From: Phycicoccus sp. M110.8
Lineage (GTDB): Bacteria > Actinomycetota > Actinomycetes > Actinomycetales > Dermatophilaceae
Length of the DNA: 64,000 nucleotides
Assembly (NCBI RefSeq): GCF_032464895.1
Contig: NZ_JAWDIC010000001.1
Span: 1,860,001-1,924,000 of the forward strand
Direction: 5' to 3'
The notes beneath the pieces are model-generated. The model saw only the letters and a list, made by a program, of their open reading frames with translations. It was not told where the DNA came from and ran no database searches. This document shows positions 32,918 to 41,144 of this stretch, piece by piece; position 1 is the first letter of the stretch, and each line of letters opens with the position of its first letter. A program made the translations under genes and the position numbers.

Positions 32918-34510
32918 ATGTCCGTTCGTGAGTTCAAGCTTCCCGACCCCGGCGAGGGCCTGACCGAGGCCGAGATCGTCACCTGGAACGTCAAGGTCGG
33001 CGACACGGTCAAGGTCAACGACATCGTCGTCGAGATCGAGACCGCCAAGTCCCTGGTCGAGCTGCCCGTGCCGTTCGCCGGCACGGTCACCGCCCTGCTC
33101 GTCGACGAGGGGTCGACCGTCGAGGTCGGCACGCCGATCATCGCTGTCGACACCGCCGGAGGCGCCGGTGCCGGTGCCCCGACGTCGGTGCAGGACGCGC
33201 CGGCCGAGGGGCCGGTCGAGCCCGGCCTCGAGGGCAGCCCGGCCCCGAAGCTCGCCGCCGAGGTCGCGGCCGCGCAGGCCGAGGAGGAGCAGATCGAGGA
33301 AGGCAAGATCGGCGGGACGACGTCCACCGGTCGCACGGCCGTCCTCGTCGGCTACGGCGTCAAGCAGACCGAGGCCAAGCGTCGCCCGCGCAAGCCCGGT
33401 GCAGGCGCTCCCGCGCCGGCCGGCGCGACGACCGCCGCCCCGGCAGCACCCGCACCCGCCGCCAGGGCCTCGGCGCCGGCCTCGGCAGCCCCGGCTGCGG
33501 CGGGTGCCACGGCTGCCGTCCCCGCGGCCCGGGCCGGTGGCGCCCGCGCGCTGGCCAAGCCGCCCGTGCGCAAGTACGCCAAGGACCTCGGCGTCGACCT
33601 GGCCTCGGTGGCCGGGTCGGGCGATGGCGGCATCATCACCCGCGCCGACGTCGAGGCCCACGCCTCGGGCGCCGCGACCGGCGTCCCGGCGACGGGCACG
33701 GCTCCGGCGGCCGGTGGCGGCAGCGAAGCCGGCGCGGCCGCGGCGGAAGCCAGCACGGCGGCATACACGGCTCCGGTCTTCGCCCGCACGGGCGAGCGGG
33801 AGACGCGCATCCCGATCAAGGGCGTCCGCAAGATGACCGCCCAGGCGATGGTGGGCAGCGCGTTCTCCGCGCCGCACGTCACCGAGTGGGTCACCGTCGA
33901 CGCAACGGCCACGATGGAGCTCGTCGAGCGGCTGAAGAAGGACCGTGAGTTCAGGGACGTCAAGGTCACGCCGCTGCTGGTGCTGGCCAAGGCGATGGCG
34001 ATCGCGATCCGGCGCCACCCGGAGATCAACGCGACGTGGGACGAGGCCGCGCAGGAGATCGTGGTCAAGCACTACGTCAACCTGGGCATCGCCGCCGCGA
34101 CCCCGCGGGGCCTGATCGTCCCGAACATCAAGGACGCAGACCAGATGTCGATGCGGCAGCTGGCCGAGGCGATCGGAGCCCTCACCGCCACGGCGCGCGA
34201 GGGTCGCACCCAGCCGGCGGAGATGTCTGGCGGGACGATCACGATCACCAACGTCGGCGTCTTCGGCGTCGACACGGGCACGCCGATCATCAACCCCGGC
34301 GAGTCGGCGATCCTGGCGTTCGGTGCCATCCGCCGCCAGCCGTGGGTCGTCACCGCCGAGGACGGCACCGAGACGATCGAGCCGCGCTGGGTCACCCAGC
34401 TCGCGCTGTCGTTCGACCACCGCCTGGTCGACGGCGAGCTCGGCAGCAAGTTCCTCGCCGACGTCGGCGCGATCCTCGCCGACCCGGCCCGCGGGCTCGT
34501 CTGGGGCTGA
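32918..34510 (+). CDS. bkdC: Branched-chain 2-oxoacid dehydrogenase E2 (dihydrolipoamide acyltransferase)
   Basis: Core acyltransferase of the complex, 530 residues. The lipoyl domain has the modified Lys44 in EIETAKSLVELP. An Ala/Pro/Gly-rich swinging linker holds about residues 85-205, with a second Ala/Gly-rich linker near 250-280. The E1/E3-binding domain is VRKYAKDLGVDLASVAGSGDGG. The catalytic domain ends with SFDHRLVDG, where His501 and Asp505 are the active pair. Only one lipoyl domain is present. No lpd (E3) gene is in the window, so E3 must come from elsewhere. A hairpin terminator follows. Confidence 0.92.
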   Translation: MSVREFKLPDPGEGLTEAEIVTWNVKVGDTVKVNDIVVEIETAKSLVELPVPFAGTVTALLVDEGSTVEVGTPIIAVDTAGGAGAGAPTSVQDAPAEGPVEPGLEGSPAPKLAAEVAAAQAEEEQIEEGKIGGTTSTGRTAVLVGYGVKQTEAKRRPRKPGAGAPAPAGATTAAPAAPAPAARASAPASAAPAAAGATAAVPAARAGGARALAKPPVRKYAKDLGVDLASVAGSGDGGIITRADVEAHASGAATGVPATGTAPAAGGGSEAGAAAAEASTAAYTAPVFARTGERETRIPIKGVRKMTAQAMVGSAFSAPHVTEWVTVDATATMELVERLKKDREFRDVKVTPLLVLAKAMAIAIRRHPEINATWDEAAQEIVVKHYVNLGIAAATPRGLIVPNIKDADQMSMRQLAEAIGALTATAREGRTQPAEMSGGTITITNVGVFGVDTGTPIINPGESAILAFGAIRRQPWVVTAEDGTETIEPRWVTQLALSFDHRLVDGELGSKFLADVGAILADPARGLVWG

Positions 34511-34539
34511 CCTCCAGGCGAGGACCGCCACCACTGCCG

Positions 34540-34573
34540 CAGGCTCCGTGCACCTCCGGGTGCGCGGGGCCTG
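34540..34573 (+). terminator. Terminator hairpin after bkdC
   Basis: CAGGCTCCGTGCACC (34540-34554) and GGTGCGCGGGGCCTG (34559-34573) form a 15-bp stem with two G-U pairs and a TCCG loop, 29 bases after the bkdC stop. Confidence 0.65.
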
Positions 34574-34708
34574 CGCGTCGTTGTGGGCCGTCCCGGGAGC
34601 CGGTCGTATGCGGTTTCCCAAGATTCGTTCAAGGGTCCGCTCCGGTGCTGGCCCGGCCGGGTGGGGGCACGTACGGTCGGCTGGTCGTCGACACCAGGGG
34701 GGATCGAG

Positions 34709-35461
34709 ATGACGATGCCAGTGCTGCCGGTGACTCCGCGGCCCTTCAGCGTCGACGAGCAGCAGGCGGTGCTCGACGCCGCCGCCCTCCTCCAGACATG
34801 CCGCCGCGACTGGGCGCAGCGCCTGTCGGAGGGTCCGCGTGACGGTGGCCGGATCATCGCCCACGGGGACCTCGACGCGGGTCTCTACGACGACTCCACG
34901 CGGTGGACGGTCCTGCTGAGTGCCACCTGTGTGGTGAGCGCACCGTTCCTGCGTGCCTCGCTGCCGCACCAGCGGTACCTCGTCTCCCAGGGCCTGCGAG
35001 CGGAAACCCTCTTCGACCACGACCGCGTGGGTGAGCAGACCCTGGACGTCCTGCAGGCCGAGCAGGACCCCACCTTCCGGCTGGCGCTGGTCCCCCTGCA
35101 GATGAAGATCGTCGACGGGCGCGAGGTGGTGCTGCAGGGACCGAACTGCGAGGGCCGTCCGACCCTGATGGCGATCGCGGAGCCTCGCACGCTGTCCGCG
35201 GCCTGGGTCTACTGGCGCGCGATGCGGGAGAGCTCGGTGCCGGTGCCCCCGGCGCCGGGAGAGGGCGACGGCCTGACGGTGCGCCAGCGGCGAATCGTCA
35301 CGCTCCTGCGCCAGGACCTCACCGACGAGGCTGTCGCCCGGCACCTGGGGTGCAGCGTCCGGACCGTGCGCGGCGACGTCGCGCAGATCATGGAGCGGGT
35401 GGGAGCGCACTCGCGCTTCGCCGTGGCCCACCGCCTCGCCAGCACAGCAGCCCGGGGCTGA
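34709..35461 (+). CDS. LuxR-type HTH transcriptional regulator
   Basis: A 250-residue regulator. The C-terminal 60 residues are a LuxR/GerE helix-turn-helix (LTVRQRRIVTLLRQDLTDEAVARHLGCSVRTVRGDVAQIMERVGAHSRFAVAHRL). The N-terminal part has no response-regulator Asp pattern and looks like the TrmB/HTH-associated effector domains common in actinobacterial orphan LuxR proteins. That domain carries ETLFDHDRVGEQTLDVLQAE. ATG 34709 follows an AGGGGGGA ribosome-binding site. The target is unknown; the secreted-protein gene directly downstream is a candidate. Confidence 0.8.
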   Translation: MTMPVLPVTPRPFSVDEQQAVLDAAALLQTCRRDWAQRLSEGPRDGGRIIAHGDLDAGLYDDSTRWTVLLSATCVVSAPFLRASLPHQRYLVSQGLRAETLFDHDRVGEQTLDVLQAEQDPTFRLALVPLQMKIVDGREVVLQGPNCEGRPTLMAIAEPRTLSAAWVYWRAMRESSVPVPPAPGEGDGLTVRQRRIVTLLRQDLTDEAVARHLGCSVRTVRGDVAQIMERVGAHSRFAVAHRLASTAARG

Positions 35462-35545
35462 CCCGCCGGGCGGTCGACGGCGCACCGACCGTCAGCTTGC
35501 AGGTTCCTGCAGGGCGGGCGACGTCGGGGAGGGCGGCGGGTTCAC

Positions 35546-35587
35546 TTCGTCGAGCGGGGCCGGCAGGGGGCCGGCCCGCCCGACGAA
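35546..35587 (+). promoter_or_regulatory. 5' leader hairpin touching the ribosome-binding site
   Basis: TTCGTCG (35546-35552) pairs exactly with CGACGAA (35581-35587), and GCGGGGCCGG (35554-35563) pairs with CCGGCCCGCC (35571-35580) at eight of ten positions. The 3' arm ends inside the AAAGGA ribosome-binding site of the gene starting at 35600, so folding may affect translation. Confidence 0.45.
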
Positions 35588-35599
35588 AGGACCTCCTCG

Positions 35600-35995
35600 A
35601 TGAAGAAGATCATGGCCACCGCGGCTGCTGCCCTCCTGGCCGGCGGAGTTGCAACGGCCACGGCCGGCACCGCGAGTGCCGCACCGTGCACCACGAACGG
35701 GGTGGTGCTGCAGTCGGTCGGCCTCTACGCGCACTCTGAGCGAGTGGCGACGGTGCGCATCCACTGGTCCGAGACCTGCGGCACCAACTGGGCAACGGCC
35801 TCGTTCCCTTCCGGCTCGAAGGGGACCCTCACCCTGTGGACGGGGAGCAACGGGAGCTCGCCGCAGAGCATCTCGACGGCGTGGACCTCGGCGTACACCA
35901 GCCCCATCTACGCCCGGAACACCGTCGCCTGGGCGGGCCTCAACCTCACCCTGAGCAACGGCGAGCGCGCCAGCGCGGTGACCGACAAGTTCTGA
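35600..35995 (+). CDS. Small secreted protein, DUF2690-like
   Basis: A 131-residue exported protein. MKKIMATAAAALLAGGVATA and the TASAAP site form a classical signal peptide, leaving about 103 mature residues. Two cysteines (CTTNGVVLQSVGLYAHSERVATVRIHWSETC) flank a strand-rich core, which suggests one disulfide and resembles the DUF2690/YjfA group of Bacillus and streptomycetes. Function is unknown. The ATG follows AAAGGA. It is bracketed by a leader hairpin and a very strong terminator, so it is its own transcription unit. Confidence 0.72.
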   Translation: MKKIMATAAAALLAGGVATATAGTASAAPCTTNGVVLQSVGLYAHSERVATVRIHWSETCGTNWATASFPSGSKGTLTLWTGSNGSSPQSISTAWTSAYTSPIYARNTVAWAGLNLTLSNGERASAVTDKF

Positions 35996-35997
35996 GG

Positions 35998-36041
35998 CAC
36001 GACGAAGGGCCCACACCTCGTGGTGTGGGCCCTTCGTCGTG
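35998..36041. terminator. Strong bidirectional terminator
   Basis: A perfect 20-bp stem (35998-36017 with 36022-36041) with a TCGT loop, whose core is GAAGGGCCCACACC. It lies between the secreted-protein gene and the convergent MFS gene. Confidence 0.85.
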
Positions 36042-36067
36042 TGCGGGGCGTCCGGAGACCGAGGGCC

Positions 36068-37783
36068 TCAGTGACCCATCGCCGGCGGGGCGACCGCGGC
36101 CTCGTCACCGGCGGCGGCCCGCTGGGCGTCCGCCTTGTCCGAGGCACCTCGCTCGGAGTACGCCGACCCGCCGCGCAGCTCGACGTGCGGCAGGAACAGC
36201 ATCACCAGGAAGCCGACCACCATGACGCCGGACCCGACGAGGAACACCAGGTCCATCGAGTCCGAGAACCCCTGGAGGAACGGCTTGGCGAGCCGGGCGT
36301 CGAGCGAGTTCAGGAACGAGGAGTCCTTGAGCACGCCGGTGCCGGACGCGCTGCCACCCGAGGCCTGCGCCGCTTGCATCTGCTTGGCGAACGCCGCGTT
36401 GGCCGGGTCCTTGAGCGCGGCCTGGAACTCCGGCGTCGGGACGGCCTTCTGCAGGGCCGAGGCGATCTTGTCGCCCACGGTCGAGAACAGGATCGACAGG
36501 AAGACCGCCGTGCCGAGCGTGCCGCCGATCTGGCGGGTGAAGGTGGCCGAGGAGGTGGCGACGCCGATCATCCGCGGCGACACGGCATTCTGGACGGCCA
36601 GGGTCAGCGGCTGGAAGTTGAAGCCGAGGCCGAGGCCGAAGAAGACCATCACGATCATCGTCTGCCACAGCGGGGTGTCGGCGTGGACGTAGTGGAAGAC
36701 GAACAGCGCCACGGCGAGCAGAGCGGCACCCATGATCGGGAACCGGCGGTAGCGGCCGGTGCGGCTGATGATCTGTCCGGACAGGATCGAGCCGAACATG
36801 ATGCCCAGCGTCAGCGGCAGCAGCAGCAGGCCGGCCTTGGTGGGCGAGGCGCCCTTGACGATCTGCAGGTAGAGCGGCAGGCACGCGAGGCCGCCGAACA
36901 TGGCCATGCCGATCAGGACCGAAGCCCCGGAGGCGACGGCGACGGTGCGGTTCGTGAAGAGAGTCAGCGGCAGCAGTGCCTCGTCCTTCATGGCGCGCTC
37001 GACCAGGAGGAAGGCCACGATCCCGAGGCCGCCGACGACGAAGCAGGCGATCGAGCGGCCCGAGGCCCAGCCCCAGTCGCGGCCCTGCTCGGCGACGAGC
37101 AGCAGCGGCACGAGGCCCACCGACAGCGTGACCGCGCCCCACCAGTCGATCCGGTGGTCGAGGCGGGTGTGGTTGAGGTGCAGGGTGCGGGCGACGACGA
37201 GCAGGGCGGCGATACCGATCGGCACGTTCACGAGGAAGACCCAGCGCCAGCCGGAGATGCCGAGCAGGGTGTCCTGGCCGGCGAAGAAGCCGCCGATGAC
37301 CGGGCCGAGGACGCTCGAGGTGCCGAAGACGGCGAGGAAGTAGCCCTGGTACTTGGCGCGCTCCCGCGGCGGCACGATGTCGCCGATGATGGCGAGGGCC
37401 AGCGAGAAGAGGCCGCCGGCGCCGAGGCCCTGGAACGCGCGGTAGAAGGCGAGCTGGAGCATCGACTGCGACAGCGTGCAGAGCATCGAGCCGATGACGA
37501 AGATCGTGATGGCGGCCGAGAAGAACTTCTTGCGGCCGTAGATGTCGGAGAGCTTGCCGTACAGCGGCGTGACGATCGTCGACGTGATCAGGTATGCCGT
37601 GGTGGCCCAGGCCTGCTGGTCGAGGCCCTTGAGGTCGTCGGCGATGGTCCGGATGGCCGTGGCGACGATGGTCTGGTCGAGCGCGGCGAGGAACATGCCC
37701 ATCATCAGGCCGACGAGGATCGTGACGATCTGCCGGTGCGTGAGGGCGCCGTTGTCCGGCGGTGTGGTGGCGGTTGCTGCCAT
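36068..37783 (-). CDS. DHA2-family MFS multidrug efflux transporter
   Basis: A 571-residue EmrB/QacA-type drug:proton antiporter with about 14 membrane helices. The signatures are LDQTIVATAIRTIADDL (motif D1), GKLSDIYGRKKFF (motif A), FQGLGAGGLFSLALAIIGDIVPPRERAKYQG (motif B/C region) and GPVIGGFF. A long outside loop before the last helix is rich in Ala, Lys and Gln. ATG 37783 lies 5 bases after the marR-type gene, so the pair forms a repressor-pump operon. Exported compounds cannot be named. Confidence 0.9.
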   Translation of the reverse strand: MAATATTPPDNGALTHRQIVTILVGLMMGMFLAALDQTIVATAIRTIADDLKGLDQQAWATTAYLITSTIVTPLYGKLSDIYGRKKFFSAAITIFVIGSMLCTLSQSMLQLAFYRAFQGLGAGGLFSLALAIIGDIVPPRERAKYQGYFLAVFGTSSVLGPVIGGFFAGQDTLLGISGWRWVFLVNVPIGIAALLVVARTLHLNHTRLDHRIDWWGAVTLSVGLVPLLLVAEQGRDWGWASGRSIACFVVGGLGIVAFLLVERAMKDEALLPLTLFTNRTVAVASGASVLIGMAMFGGLACLPLYLQIVKGASPTKAGLLLLPLTLGIMFGSILSGQIISRTGRYRRFPIMGAALLAVALFVFHYVHADTPLWQTMIVMVFFGLGLGFNFQPLTLAVQNAVSPRMIGVATSSATFTRQIGGTLGTAVFLSILFSTVGDKIASALQKAVPTPEFQAALKDPANAAFAKQMQAAQASGGSASGTGVLKDSSFLNSLDARLAKPFLQGFSDSMDLVFLVGSGVMVVGFLVMLFLPHVELRGGSAYSERGASDKADAQRAAAGDEAAVAPPAMGH

Positions 37784-37788
37784 GGGTG

Positions 37789-38283
37789 TCAGTGCTCCGT
37801 GGTGGACGTGGTGGACGTGGGTGAGGAGAGGTGCGACCGCTCGAGGGCGGCGGTGAAGCGCTCCAGGTGGTCGGCGAAGTCGCTGGCCTCCTGGGCGGTC
37901 CAGCCCTCGAGCAGCTGCTCGAACCAGGCGTTGCGCTGCTCCTGGATCCGGGCGAGCAGGTCGTGCCCGGCGGGGCTGAGCCGCACCACCTGCGCCCGGC
38001 CGTCCTCCGGGTCGCTGACCTTCTCGAGAAGGCCGTGGCCGACCAGGCTGCTCACCTGGCGGCTGGTGGTGGAGATGTCCGAGTGCACGCACTCGGCGAG
38101 CGCCGAGACGCGGCGCTCCTCGTGGGCGAGGTTGAACAGGACCGGGTAGGCCATGGTGTCCACCGCCGGGTGCAGCCGTGGGGCGTGCTGGCGGACGGCC
38201 TTGAGCAGCTTGACCAGGCGGACCAGGTCGAGGCTGACCCGCTGGGCCGTGGCCCGGTCGAGTCGGTGGTCAGGGGTCGTCAT
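37789..38283 (-). CDS. MarR-family transcriptional regulator
   Basis: A 164-residue winged-helix dimer with the MarR core. AHEERRVSALAECVHSDISTTSRQVSSLVGHGLL is the recognition region, DPEDGRAQVVRLSPAGHDLL is the wing, and long helices form the N- and C-terminal dimer interface. It likely represses itself and the adjacent MFS pump, with relief by a drug-like ligand. A perfect dyad GGATACTTGT/ACAAGTATCC lies 15 bases before the ATG. The C-terminus ends in a Ser/Thr run. Confidence 0.9.
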   Translation of the reverse strand: MTTPDHRLDRATAQRVSLDLVRLVKLLKAVRQHAPRLHPAVDTMAYPVLFNLAHEERRVSALAECVHSDISTTSRQVSSLVGHGLLEKVSDPEDGRAQVVRLSPAGHDLLARIQEQRNAWFEQLLEGWTAQEASDFADHLERFTAALERSHLSSPTSTTSTTEH

Positions 38284-38298
38284 CGGAACCTTCGTCGC

Positions 38299-38327
38299 GG
38301 ATACTTGTTTGCGGCATACAAGTATCC
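38299..38327 (-). promoter_or_regulatory. MarR operator dyad
   Basis: GGATACTTGT (38299-38308) and ACAAGTATCC (38318-38327) are perfect 10-base arms with a 9-base spacer. The spacer and right arm contain a GCGGCATAC octamer. The position directly upstream of marR fits autorepression. Confidence 0.8.
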
Positions 38328-38403
38328 GGCACCGGGGCGGCACCTGCAAAACGGGGTCGGCCGTTCGGCCGACCCCGGGAGGTGGGACCTCGAAGGTGAG
38401 ACC

Positions 38404-39126
38404 TCAGGAGGTGAGGGTGAGGTTCTCCAGCACGCGCCGGGCGACGTCCTCGTCACCGTGCGCCGTGTAGTGGATGTCGTCGACGGTGCCGCGACCCGCG
38501 CTGCGCCGGGTGACAGCGTCGGTCGACAGGGTGATGGTCGTGAAGACGTCACGCGGGTCGCCGTCGTGGGCCACGCCCGAGAACAGCGGGATGCCCTTGG
38601 CCTGGCCGTCCTCGCCGGAGTCCACCCACACGCCCGCACGCCCCAGCACGGGCCCGGTCACCTCGAGGATGACGACGTTGCCGGGCGGTACGGCGGCCCG
38701 CTCGGCGACCAGCTCGGGCAGCCGGGCGAACAGCTCCTCCATGACGATGGCCGCCGCGGGCGAGTCCAGGTCGCCCGGCCGGCCGAGGGCCTGGCGGATG
38801 TCCTGCTCGGCCACCCAGGCGTTGATGGTGTCCCGCCGCAGGGCGGCGACGGCACCGGGGTCCTCGGTGAGGCCGCGCACGCGGCGCTCGGCGACCAGCT
38901 CGAGCTCGGAGACGAGCTTCGGCGCGCTCACCCCCGTGCGGTGCGCCGGGTCGCCGGCGACGACGTGCGCGATCTCGTCGCGCACCGTCCACCCCTCGCG
39001 CGTGGTCGGTCGGGAGAAGTCCTCGTCGCGGCAGCTGCGGCCGAGGTCGACCACGGCCTGCGTCGCCTGCTCGTACGCGGCGACCAGGCCGGCGAGGTCC
39101 TCAGGGGCTGCCGGGTGCAGAGGCAT
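38404..39126 (-). CDS. Maleylpyruvate-isomerase-type (MDMPI/DinB-like) protein, TIGR03084 group
   Basis: A 240-residue protein with the N-terminal DinB-like four-helix domain of mycothiol-dependent maleylpyruvate isomerases: PTTREGWTVRDEIAHVVAGDPAH (metal-ligand His) and NAWVAEQDIRQALGRPGDL with the second ligand region. The C-terminal half is of the SCP2-like type (GNVVILEVTGPVLGRAGVWV). Family members use mycothiol or bind a divalent metal; this one's reaction is unknown. ATG 39126 has TAGGGT at 6 bases. Its divergent partner copD-ctaG has TAGGCT at 6 bases. Confidence 0.8.
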   Translation of the reverse strand: MPLHPAAPEDLAGLVAAYEQATQAVVDLGRSCRDEDFSRPTTREGWTVRDEIAHVVAGDPAHRTGVSAPKLVSELELVAERRVRGLTEDPGAVAALRRDTINAWVAEQDIRQALGRPGDLDSPAAAIVMEELFARLPELVAERAAVPPGNVVILEVTGPVLGRAGVWVDSGEDGQAKGIPLFSGVAHDGDPRDVFTTITLSTDAVTRRSAGRGTVDDIHYTAHGDEDVARRVLENLTLTS

Positions 39127-39132
39127 GCCCCC

Positions 39133-39138
39133 ACCCTA
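39133..39138 (-). promoter_or_regulatory. -10 hexamer TAGGGT
   Basis: On the minus strand TAGGGT precedes the ATG of the MDMPI gene by 6 bases. It is only 2 bases from the opposing TAGGCT of the CopD-CtaG gene, so the two polymerases would compete. Confidence 0.55.
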
Positions 39139-39140
39139 CT

Positions 39141-39146
39141 TAGGCT
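39141..39146 (+). promoter_or_regulatory. -10 hexamer TAGGCT
   Basis: TAGGCT lies 6 bases before ATG 39153, a leaderless-type promoter facing away from the MDMPI promoter. Confidence 0.55.
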
Positions 39147-39152
39147 GTCGTC

Positions 39153-41144
39153 ATGAGCACGTCCGCGTCCGCGCCCGCCCGGCTGCCCACGCGCCTGCCG
39201 CTGTGGGTGCTGGCCGTGGCCGGTCTCGTGGCTGCCCCCCTCGCGGCGGTCGTCGGGCAGGCCGCCGTCGCGCCCGTGGTCTCCGACCCGGGGGCCGTCG
39301 TGCGGTGGGGTGTCGTCTACGCCCGCGTCGTCCACGACGTGGCCGCCTCGGCCACGGTGGGGCTGCTGCTCAACGCGGCGTTCCTCGTACCCGAGACGAC
39401 CCGCACGCGGCGCCGCGAGACCGCCACGCGCCTGGCCGGCGTCGCCGCGGCCCTCTGGGCGCTGGCCTCGGTCGCCGGTGCGCTGCTCACCATGGCCGAC
39501 TCCATCGGCATACCGCTCACCGACCCGGGCTTCCCGCAGCAGTTCACGACGTTCGCCTGGCAGTTCCTGCCGGTGCGGGTCGAGCTCATCACGGCCGGGG
39601 TCGCGCTCGTCGTGTGCGTGGGGGCGTTCGTCGCGACCAGCCGGGCGACGATGGCCTGGCTGTTCGCCCTCGCGGTCGGCGCGCTGCTGCCGCTGGCCCT
39701 GGCCGGCCACGCCGCCGGTGCGACCGACCACTCCACCGCGGTCAACTCCCTCGCCGTGCACCTCGTCGCCGCCACGCTCTGGGTGGGCGGCCTGCTCGGG
39801 CTGGCGGTGCTGCGCCCGCTGCTCGGCCGCGACCTGGCCGCGACCGCCACGCGGTTCTCCGCGGTGGCCCTGTGGTGCTTCGTGGCCGTCGCGCTCTCCG
39901 GCGTCCAGAACGCGTACCTGCGGGTGGGCGACCTCAGCAACCTCGGCACGCGCTACGGCGCGCTGGTCCTGGTCAAGACGCTGGCGCTCGTGCTCCTCGG
40001 CGTCGCGGGCTGGCGGCACCGCCGCGCCCTGCTGCCCCGGCTCGCCGGCGAGGGCTCGACGGCTGCCTTCGTCCGGCTCGTCCTGGCCGAACTGGTCGTC
40101 ATGGGCATCGCGTTCGGCACGGCGGTGGCGCTCTCGCGCTCGGCCCCGCCGGTCCCGGACGCGGTGGTCCCCGACGCCAGCCGGTCCTTCATCCTCACGG
40201 GCTACCCACAGCCGTCGGCGCTGACCGGTGCGTCGTGGGTGACCGCCTGGAGCACGGAGTGGATCTGGGTCGCCCTCTCGGTCCTCGCCGTCGGCCTCTA
40301 CCTCGCCGGCGTCGTGCGGCTGCGCCGCCGCGGCGACGCCTGGCCGGTCCACCGCACCGTCCTGTGGGTGCTCGGCTGGGTCGTGTTCGTGTATGCCGTG
40401 TGCGGCGCCCCCGGCGTCTACGGCCGGGTGCTCTTCTCGATGCACATGGTGATGCACATGGTCGTCGCGATGCTCGTGCCGCTGCTGCTCGTGCCCGGCG
40501 CGCCGATCCTGCTCGCGCTGCGCACCCTCCCCGCCCGGCGAGACAAGACCTGGGGCCCGCGCGAGCTCCTGCTCCAGGTCGTGCACTCAAGGGCCATGCG
40601 GGTGCTGTCCAACCCCGTGGTGGCCGCAGCCCTGTTCTTCTTCAGCCTCGCGATCTTCTACTACTCGCCGCTGTTCGAGCTGGCCCTGCGCACCCACACC
40701 GGGCACGTGCTGATGCTGCTGCACTTCCTGCTCACCGGGTACCTGTTCGTCTGGGTGCTCGTCGGCGTCGACCCGGGGCCGCGGAAGTGGCCGCCGCTGA
40801 TGCTGCTCGTCGTGCTGTTCGCGACGATGAGCTTCCACGCGTTCTTCGGCGTCGTGATGACCAGCAGCACCACCGTCCTGGCGCCCGACTTCTTCGAGAC
40901 CCTCAAGCTGCCGTGGATGACCGACCCGCTCGGTGACCAGCACCGTGCCGGTGCCATCGCCTGGGGCATCGGCGAGGTCCCGACCGTCGCACTGACGCTG
41001 ATGGTGGCCATCGCCTGGGTGCGGTCGGACCGCGCCGAGAGCCGTCGCCGGGACCGGCAGGCCGACCGCGACGGCGACGCCGAGCTCGCGGCGTACAACG
41101 CGCACCTGGCGCAGCTGCGCGAGCGTGGACGAGGAGGGTCGTGA
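39153..41144 (+). CDS. CopD-CtaG fusion, copper/cytochrome oxidase assembly membrane protein
   Basis: A 663-residue polytopic protein with about 15 helices. Residues about 20-340 match the copper-resistance CopD domain (LAVHLVAATLWVGGLLGLAVLRPL with its His, SGVQNAYLRVGDL, YGALVLVKT). Residues about 370-630 match Caa3-type CtaG (FSMHMVMHMVVAMLVPLLLVPGAP, HTGHVLMLLHFLLTGYLFVW, SFHAFFGVVMTSS), whose His and Met residues could carry copper. The fusion suggests delivery of copper to an oxidase CuB site. The last 40 residues are charged and cytoplasmic. Its stop shares a base with the next start. Confidence 0.88.
   Translation: MSTSASAPARLPTRLPLWVLAVAGLVAAPLAAVVGQAAVAPVVSDPGAVVRWGVVYARVVHDVAASATVGLLLNAAFLVPETTRTRRRETATRLAGVAAALWALASVAGALLTMADSIGIPLTDPGFPQQFTTFAWQFLPVRVELITAGVALVVCVGAFVATSRATMAWLFALAVGALLPLALAGHAAGATDHSTAVNSLAVHLVAATLWVGGLLGLAVLRPLLGRDLAATATRFSAVALWCFVAVALSGVQNAYLRVGDLSNLGTRYGALVLVKTLALVLLGVAGWRHRRALLPRLAGEGSTAAFVRLVLAELVVMGIAFGTAVALSRSAPPVPDAVVPDASRSFILTGYPQPSALTGASWVTAWSTEWIWVALSVLAVGLYLAGVVRLRRRGDAWPVHRTVLWVLGWVVFVYAVCGAPGVYGRVLFSMHMVMHMVVAMLVPLLLVPGAPILLALRTLPARRDKTWGPRELLLQVVHSRAMRVLSNPVVAAALFFFSLAIFYYSPLFELALRTHTGHVLMLLHFLLTGYLFVWVLVGVDPGPRKWPPLMLLVVLFATMSFHAFFGVVMTSSTTVLAPDFFETLKLPWMTDPLGDQHRAGAIAWGIGEVPTVALTLMVAIAWVRSDRAESRRRDRQADRDGDAELAAYNAHLAQLRERGRGGS

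Noticed and set aside
30727-34510. Pyruvate dehydrogenase (pdhABC) as the name of the E1/E2 genes
   Set aside because: Separate E1-alpha and E1-beta with the GEDIGKLGGVFRVTEG type are characteristic of the actinobacterial Bkd complex. Pyruvate dehydrogenase in this phylum normally uses a single-chain AceE. The assignment is still by analogy.
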